Assembly: GCA_031267575.1 (NCBI GenBank)
Contig: JAIRYN010000042.1
Span: 1-59,334, forward strand
Reading direction: 5' to 3'
From: Synergistaceae bacterium
GTDB taxonomy: Bacteria > Synergistota > Synergistia > Synergistales > Aminobacteriaceae
DNA: 59,334 nt
Of this stretch, positions 51,271 through 59,334 are shown one piece after another. The position numbers and the translations under genes are program-made. The stretch's first letter is position 1. The number at the start of each line of letters is the position of its first letter. The notes below the pieces were generated by a model. That model searched no databases, was not told the origin of the DNA, and saw only the letters and a list, made by a program, of their open reading frames with translations.

Positions 51271-53745
51271 ATGTGGCAATTTTTTACCGAACGAGGGAAA
51301 AAAGTTATCCAATTGGCTCACCGCGAGGCTCTGAAGATGGGGCACAATGTTATAGAGCCGGAGCACATTCTCCTAGGGATTATTTACGAGGGCGGTGGTT
51401 TGGGATATCAGGCATTGGTGGTCTTGGGACTGAATTTGGACGAAATCCGAATACAGATCGAAGAGGCTATGGGGAGATCCCAACCTACGTTAAAGGCCAT
51501 TGACCTACCCCTCAGCCCCCGCGTGAAAAAGGCCTTGGAACTGGCAATACACGAGGCCCGCGGTATGGGCATCAACTACGTGGGCACCGAGCACATTCTC
51601 CTAGGGATACTCTCCGACACCAACAGCATGGTTTCTCAGTATTTTCTGGCGATGGGGATCGATGCCTCGGCGGTGCAGAAGCAGATCCTCGCGATCATGC
51701 CGGAGAACGGCGCAGTTGCCTCTCCGCAAGGGGTGGAGCCGTTTACCGAGAGGCTGAAGAAAAAAGGCCGCACAAAGACCCCGACCTTGGATCAACTGGG
51801 AATAGACCTGACCCAGAAGGGGCGCGACGGGGAACTGGACCCCGTTATTGGAAGGAGCAAGGAGATCAAACGGTTGATGCAGGTGCTTTGCCGCCGGACC
51901 AAGTGTAACCCCGTCCTTATCGGCGACCCCGGAGTAGGCAAAACCGCCGTAGTGGAGGGACTGGCCCAGCAGATCGCCGACGGCAACGTCCCGGAACCCC
52001 TGCGCGACAAGCGCGTCATTCAGCTCAACACCGGCAACCTGGTGGCCGGCACGAAGTACCGAGGCGAGTTCGAGGAGCGGTTACGCAGGATCGTTAAGGA
52101 ACTTACCGACTCCAAGGAGGTCATTCTCTTCGTGGACGAGGTGCACACTATTGTGGGAGCCGGCAGCGCCGAGGGCACGGTGGATGCCGCCAATATCCTG
52201 AAGCCCAGTCTTTCCAGAGGTGTCTTTCAGCTCATCGGCGCCACAACGCAAGAAGAATACCGCAAGTATGTGGAACGAGACGCCGCGCTGGAAAGGCGCT
52301 TCCAGCCCGTAAAGGTGGAAGAGCCGAGCGTCGCCGATTCCGTGCGTATTCTGGAGGGCCTAAGGGATCGTTACGAGCTACACCACCAGGCCGCGATAGA
52401 AGACGAGGCTTTGATAGCCGCGGCCCAACTTTCCGCCCGCTACGTTAAAGATCGTTTCCTTCCCGACAAGGGCATTGACCTGATCGACGAGGCTGGGGCT
52501 AGGGCTCGGTTGAGGACTCTCGATCCGCCCGACTCGGTCCGGGAATTGGAACGACGGTTGGATCTCACGCGTAGAGAAAAAGAGGGCGCTGTGAACGCCC
52601 AAAATTTCGAGCTGGCCGCGAAACTCCGAGATGAAGAGCACTCCCTGGCCGACGAGCTGGAGAACGTGCGCAACATTTGGCACAACAGTTCGAGCACCCA
52701 AAAGGTGGTGGTGACGGCGGAGGATATCGCGGTGGTGGTTTCCGAACTCACGGGAGTTCCCGTCGTTCAACTGACGGAGGAGGAATCCGCCCGCTTGCTC
52801 CGAATGGAAGAGGAGATCTCCACCCGGCTGGTGGGGCAGGACGAGGCTATCAGCGCTGTGTCTCGCGCCATACGCAGGGCGCGCAGCGGACTCCGCGACC
52901 CCAAACGCCCCATAGGCAGTTTCCTCTTCACGGGACCGACCGGTGTGGGGAAAACGGAACTGGCCCGTTGTTTAGCCCGCTTCTTGTTTGGCAGCGAGGA
53001 CGCCATGATCCGCCTGGACATGAGCGAGTTCATGGAAAAACATGAGATATCCAAGCTGTTGGGCGCCCCTCCCGGCTACATCGGCCACGACAACGGCGGA
53101 AAGCTGACCGAAATGGTCCGCAGACGTCCCTATTCCGTCATTCTCTTTGACGAAATCGAGAAAGCCCACCATGAGGTGTACAATATCCTGCTCCAAATTT
53201 TGGAGGACGGGCATCTGACAGACGGGCAGGGGCGTAAGGTGGACTTCCGTAATACTGTGGTGATCATGACCAGCAACGTGGGAGCCAAGGAGGCCACGCG
53301 AGGAAACCCCTTGGGCTTCGGCGTGGAGTCAGTGGACGTTTTGGACTGGGACCGGATGAAAAAAATCATTATGGACGAGGCGCAGAAACTTTTCAGGCCC
53401 GAATTTCTGAACCGTATCGACGAAATGGTGGTGTTCCGGCCCTTGTCGCGCGACCACCTGATGCGTATCGTGGAGATCATGCTTTCGGACGTTCGGTTGC
53501 GTCTGGGAGAGCGGGGAATCGGCATCGACATCGAACACGAGGCCAAAGCGATGATTTTGGACAAGGGCTTCCAGCCCAAGTTTGGGGCACGGCCTTTGAG
53601 GCGGGCCATCCAATCCATGATCGAGGACAAACTGGCCGATTCCGTGCTCGCCGGTAGAATTGGCAAAGGCAACACCGTTACGATTAAGGTTACGGACAAT
53701 GAAATTGCCTTCGACACCGATGATTTTGCCCTATATACGAAATAG
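51271..53745 (+). CDS. clpC: ATP-dependent Clp protease ATPase subunit ClpC
   Basis: This 824-residue AAA+ unfoldase feeds proteins to ClpP. Two Clp N-terminal repeats (residues 1-145) are followed by the first ATPase domain (Walker [17 protein letters not shown], Walker [10 protein letters not shown]), a UVR-type linker ([15 protein letters not shown], the coiled M-domain of ClpC rather than the long one of ClpB), and the second ATPase domain ([35 protein letters not shown]). A ClpP-docking tripeptide lies after the second arginine-finger region (KNPLGFG-like: [10 protein letters not shown]). It forms an operon with ctsR. Confidence 0.96.
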   Translation: MWQFFTERGKKVIQLAHREALKMGHNVIEPEHILLGIIYEGGGLGYQALVVLGLNLDEIRIQIEEAMGRSQPTLKAIDLPLSPRVKKALELAIHEARGMGINYVGTEHILLGILSDTNSMVSQYFLAMGIDASAVQKQILAIMPENGAVASPQGVEPFTERLKKKGRTKTPTLDQLGIDLTQKGRDGELDPVIGRSKEIKRLMQVLCRRTKCNPVLIGDPGVGKTAVVEGLAQQIADGNVPEPLRDKRVIQLNTGNLVAGTKYRGEFEERLRRIVKELTDSKEVILFVDEVHTIVGAGSAEGTVDAANILKPSLSRGVFQLIGATTQEEYRKYVERDAALERRFQPVKVEEPSVADSVRILEGLRDRYELHHQAAIEDEALIAAAQLSARYVKDRFLPDKGIDLIDEAGARARLRTLDPPDSVRELERRLDLTRREKEGAVNAQNFELAAKLRDEEHSLADELENVRNIWHNSSSTQKVVVTAEDIAVVVSELTGVPVVQLTEEESARLLRMEEEISTRLVGQDEAISAVSRAIRRARSGLRDPKRPIGSFLFTGPTGVGKTELARCLARFLFGSEDAMIRLDMSEFMEKHEISKLLGAPPGYIGHDNGGKLTEMVRRRPYSVILFDEIEKAHHEVYNILLQILEDGHLTDGQGRKVDFRNTVVIMTSNVGAKEATRGNPLGFGVESVDVLDWDRMKKIIMDEAQKLFRPEFLNRIDEMVVFRPLSRDHLMRIVEIMLSDVRLRLGERGIGIDIEHEAKAMILDKGFQPKFGARPLRRAIQSMIEDKLADSVLAGRIGKGNTVTIKVTDNEIAFDTDDFALYTK

Positions 53746-54538
53746 CCTGCGCACCGTGCGTTTTTGGGGTGTAGTGTCTTTTATTTGTGTTTCTCTAGGG
53801 TCGTTTGTCGCGAGTTTCTTACCGAGTTGGGCCGCGGCGGAGGAGATTCCTTGGACGACTCCTTATCTGGAGGACGAGGATGTGATGGCTTTTCTGGCTC
53901 TGGGACTCGGAGGAAAAGACGTGGCTTTCGCGGCTTGGTCGAATATGAATCCCTCCGAGAAACAGACGCTACGTGATCAAGCCGCGCTTGTTGCCTCAAT
54001 GGCTCAAGCGGCGGAGAGAGACGGGTTTCTCGCCTCTCCCGACGTGGAGCTTGCCGTTCGATGGGGAACTCGTTCTCTGTTGGCCGAAGTATGGGAGAAA
54101 AAAGTCACCGATGAGATAGATTGCTCGGAGACAGCTCTTTACGCCTTTTATGAGGCCAACCGCCAGAGGTATTTCGACAGTGGAGCGGTGCGTTATCGTC
54201 AGATCACCTACCCGCCAGAGCGGGAAAAAATGGCATCGAGCATCAAAGAACGTCTTCGCGGAACATCCCTCGCTCGATTGCGAGGTTCTATTGCCGTGGG
54301 CTGGATTTTCTACGATAAACTCATTCCCACCTTGGCCGAGGAATTGCGGCACGCCCCGCTTCACAAGATCATGGGGCCGATCCAGGTTCCCACAGGCCAT
54401 ATGCTTTACGAGGTACTGGACCGGCGAGACCCCAGGCCCATACCTTTCGAAGAATGCAAATCCCTTGTGGAGAGCGATAAGATTAGGCTCACGATCAGAG
54501 AAAAGTTGGAAAATCGGTTGGAAAATCGGTTGCCGTAA
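53699..54538 (+). CDS. Exported parvulin-like (SurA/PrsA-type) protein
   Basis: The 279-residue protein starts inside the end of clpC (ATG 53699) and has a signal peptide ([20 protein letters not shown], then PSWAAA). A helical SurA_N-like region is followed by a degenerate PpiC domain: [14 protein letters not shown], then [20 protein letters not shown] and [17 protein letters not shown]. Such proteins help fold exported or outer-membrane proteins. Key PPIase residues are hard to place, so chaperone activity alone is possible. A 12-base duplication at 54506-54529 repeats ENRL at the C-terminus, and its stop codon lies in another duplication. Confidence 0.78.
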   Translation: MKLPSTPMILPYIRNSLRTVRFWGVVSFICVSLGSFVASFLPSWAAAEEIPWTTPYLEDEDVMAFLALGLGGKDVAFAAWSNMNPSEKQTLRDQAALVASMAQAAERDGFLASPDVELAVRWGTRSLLAEVWEKKVTDEIDCSETALYAFYEANRQRYFDSGAVRYRQITYPPEREKMASSIKERLRGTSLARLRGSIAVGWIFYDKLIPTLAEELRHAPLHKIMGPIQVPTGHMLYEVLDRRDPRPIPFEECKSLVESDKIRLTIREKLENRLENRLP

Positions 54539-54561
54539 GAGGATACATTAAGAGGATATAT
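54506..54561. repeat. Two tandem duplications around a gene end
   Basis: TTGGAAAATCGG occurs twice (54506-54529, in frame). Shortly after, TAAGAGGATACAT and TAAGAGGATATAT stand side by side (54536-54561); the first TAA is the stop codon. Confidence 0.87.
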
Positions 54562-54602
54562 ATCGTTTTTTCGGCAGCCGTTTTGTTTTCGGGGTGTGTC
54601 GC

Positions 54603-55652
54603 ATGGCGAAAAAAAAGATTGCTTTTTTAGTGTGTGAAGCGGTGTTGTTTTTTGTCCCATTCGAAGCTATAAGCACAGCAAGGGCAGCTGAAGACTTTTC
54701 TTTACTCCTGTCCTCCGAGGCGATTCCTGAAAACTCGATCTTTGACCCAGAGCCTACAGATTTTGAACCAAAGTTAAGCTCCAAAGACATAGCGTTCGAG
54801 GTCATCTCTAAGGACTGGAGCTTCGATGAGGACTGGAGCTTCGATAAAGAGAATCCCATTGATGGACTTGTGCGGTCCGTATTGCGAGCAAGCCCGAACT
54901 TTTTCGATAGCGCGTCCCACGGATTGGAGGGCAACTACGTCGTCCTGAGAGAGGAAAGCGGCAACATCGAAGCGGGTGGCAAAATTTGCCGCGTCCGATT
55001 AATAGCGCTCCGAAAAAACGATGGGCTTTACGATCGGTCGCTTGTGCTTGAGGTTTCCGCGCCTGATGAGGAGCCTTTCTTGATCCCTCTCCCCGAGGAC
55101 CTCAAGGGGTTTAAATCCACTTTCGAGATGAAAAATTTCGTATCCGCTTACAAGTCGGAGATTCTCTTGTTCGTCAAGGATGTCAACGACGAGATGCGGC
55201 GCTTGTTAATCATTGAACTCCAAGGGAAAGAGGGCAAGATCCTTTTCGATTCCAAACTCACCAACATTCCCACGATTATGGGGAGATTTTCTGATGGTTT
55301 TCGCGCCGAGATCTTCGTGAGGGAAACCGGCGACAGAGCGTTAATCGACCTGTCGTCCAGAAAAGAGGTCTACGAGACGAGGCTGATTTATATCAAGGAT
55401 TTCGGTACCCTGCGAAGCCCTGTGACGGTCTGGAAAGACCGGTATTCGGTGTTACAACCTGTCGATGTGGACGGCGACGGCATATATGAGATAAGAGGCG
55501 TCGTCGACCTTGTGGGGGTTGGGCGTTCCGATCACGTTGCCTACGTGGAGTTTACATTGCGATATATAGGCGTGGAGTGGCGCATTCTCGACATTTGGAT
55601 CTCCCCAGCTGAGGACCTGGCGAACCTGCCCATGCCGCGGCGAATCAACTGA
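54603..55652 (+). CDS. Exported protein of unknown function
   Basis: I do not recognise this 349-residue protein. It has a signal peptide (KIAFLVCEAVLFFVPFEAI) and no other membrane segment. The C-terminal half shows repeated strands and one calcium-loop-like motif (PVDVDGDGIYEIRGVVD) as in FG-GAP or VCBS-type repeats. An 18-base duplication (54813-54848) gives DWSFDE followed by DWSFDK near residue 75. The start is ATG 54603, preceded by GGGGTG. It follows the parvulin-like gene by 64 bases and is likely co-transcribed with ctsR-clpC. Confidence 0.68.
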   Translation: MAKKKIAFLVCEAVLFFVPFEAISTARAAEDFSLLLSSEAIPENSIFDPEPTDFEPKLSSKDIAFEVISKDWSFDEDWSFDKENPIDGLVRSVLRASPNFFDSASHGLEGNYVVLREESGNIEAGGKICRVRLIALRKNDGLYDRSLVLEVSAPDEEPFLIPLPEDLKGFKSTFEMKNFVSAYKSEILLFVKDVNDEMRRLLIIELQGKEGKILFDSKLTNIPTIMGRFSDGFRAEIFVRETGDRALIDLSSRKEVYETRLIYIKDFGTLRSPVTVWKDRYSVLQPVDVDGDGIYEIRGVVDLVGVGRSDHVAYVEFTLRYIGVEWRILDIWISPAEDLANLPMPRRIN

Positions 55653-55721
55653 TCGGAAAATACATCAACAGCCCAACTAGCCTAACCCAGACTAACATGG
55701 AATATAACATGGAATACCCGA

Positions 55722-56222
55722 TCACTCATCTCCCCCTTTGTCGCTCCGGCGCTCCAATAGCAAAATATTACGCCACTTTCCACGGGCGTCGCGTCCGAGA
55801 CGTTCACGAACTCCCACCGTTCTAAAGCCGCATTTGTGATGGAGACCGACACTGGGGGTATTTTCCTCGGCGATGCTGGATTGGAGCGTCCAATATCCTT
55901 CGTTCTCCGATTCCTCGATCAGAACGTTCAGCAACGTTTGCCCAACGCGTTGCCCGCGGTGTTTCTCCGAGACGTAGATACTGATCTCTGCCACGCCGGC
56001 GTAAACACAACGGCCACTCACGGGCGACAACGCGGCCCACCCTACGACCACGCCGTTCAGAACGGCAACGATCCGACAATTTTGCCTATGCGCCGCGTCC
56101 CACTTTTCGAAAGTCGGAACCTCCGTCTCCAAAGTGGCATTTCCTGTTTGTATGCCCTGTCGGTAAATCTCGGCCACCGCCCGCCAGTCGTCCGCGTCCA
56201 TCGCTCTTGTCGAAACGCCCAT
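55722..56222 (-). CDS. GNAT acetyltransferase, phosphinothricin-type
   Basis: The 166-residue protein matches the Pat/MnaT branch of GNAT enzymes: DADDWRAVAEIYRQGIQTGN, then ATLETEVPTFEKW, YVSEKHRGQRVGQTLLNVLI with the acetyl-CoA loop, and HHKCGFRTVGVRERLGRDAR followed by GKWRN. Members acetylate the amino group of phosphinothricin, methionine sulfoximine or related amino acids. I start at ATG 56222; its ribosome-binding region lies in a tandem repeat (CTTTCCACCCTCTG units at 56223-56263), so GGTGGAAAG is present more than once upstream. 55693-55716 downstream holds TAACATGGAATA twice. Confidence 0.88.
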   Translation of the reverse strand: MGVSTRAMDADDWRAVAEIYRQGIQTGNATLETEVPTFEKWDAAHRQNCRIVAVLNGVVVGWAALSPVSGRCVYAGVAEISIYVSEKHRGQRVGQTLLNVLIEESENEGYWTLQSSIAEENTPSVGLHHKCGFRTVGVRERLGRDARGKWRNILLLERRSDKGGDE

Positions 56223-56303
56223 CTTTCCACCCTCTGCTTTCCACCCTCTGCTTTCCGCCCTCGCTCTGTAGTTGGTCAACCGTTGATCAACCGCGGATAT
56301 CAT

Positions 56304-59334
<3,031 letters not shown>

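Overview
This window most likely comes from a member of the Synergistota: a motile, diderm, gut-type anaerobe of medium GC. The strongest clue is that two large secreted proteins end in a Gly-Gly-Cys, hydrophobic segment and Arg/Lys tail, matching the Synerg-CTERM sorting signal. A TonB-dependent receptor shows an outer membrane, and a flagellin gene shows motility. CtsR/ClpC, a HutP-like protein, YerC and FtsEX with EnvC-type hydrolases fit the same phylum. No rRNA, tRNA, complete insertion sequence, prophage or CRISPR array was seen.

Layout. 1-2.7 kb: end of a RarD-type permease, a DtxR/MntR regulator, NikR and a small membrane protein. 2.8-6.0 kb: a Lon-like protease and a Bax-inhibitor-1 membrane protein. 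6.2-17.0 kb: a long minus-strand housekeeping run, read from high to low coordinates as split transketolase, ftsE, ftsX, two EnvC-like M23 proteins, ctpA, purA, a RimI-like acetyltransferase, a small protein and an Xaa-Pro peptidase. 17.3-21.4 kb: an S9 peptidase, YerC and an HD-GYP protein. 21.6-25.0 kb: a HutP-like protein, then a metal P-type ATPase operon with accessory proteins. 25-31 kb: a broken Rpn-family gene, an Old Yellow Enzyme, a chemoreceptor, a YgjP-like peptidase and a ROK kinase. 31.0-42.8 kb: the most notable locus (below). 42.9-49.4 kb: a hybrid histidine kinase, a Tyr/Pro/Gln-rich secreted protein, an amino-acid binding protein and a HIT protein. 49.4-56.2 kb: YigZ, a TnpB remnant, ctsR-clpC, a parvulin-like protein, a secreted protein and an acetyltransferase. 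56.6 kb to the end: a very large flagellin, cut by the window edge, behind a 16-copy pentanucleotide repeat.

Main result. A sigma70-like promoter (TTGACG, 17 bp, TATAAT) drives a cobalamin riboswitch and a terminator, followed in the same direction by four genes: an unknown protein, an 1892-residue leucine-rich-repeat surface protein with a transcobalamin-like (DUF4430) segment, a secreted beta-propeller-like protein, and a TonB-dependent receptor. I read this as a Synergistota counterpart of the Bacteroides BtuG/BtuH/BtuB vitamin B12 capture system, built with Synerg-CTERM surface proteins.

Other results. (1) A conserved leader of about 60 nt, with a stem that keeps pairing despite base changes and a built-in ribosome-binding site, precedes three unrelated genes. 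(2) The flagellin start overlaps the stop of a leader ORF that runs through (AGAGC)16, so repeat-number change could alter translational coupling. (3) Short tandem duplications of 10-24 bp are everywhere, in frame inside genes and clustered at gene ends and ribosome-binding sites. (4) One of two tandem LytM proteins behind FtsEX has lost two active-site histidines.
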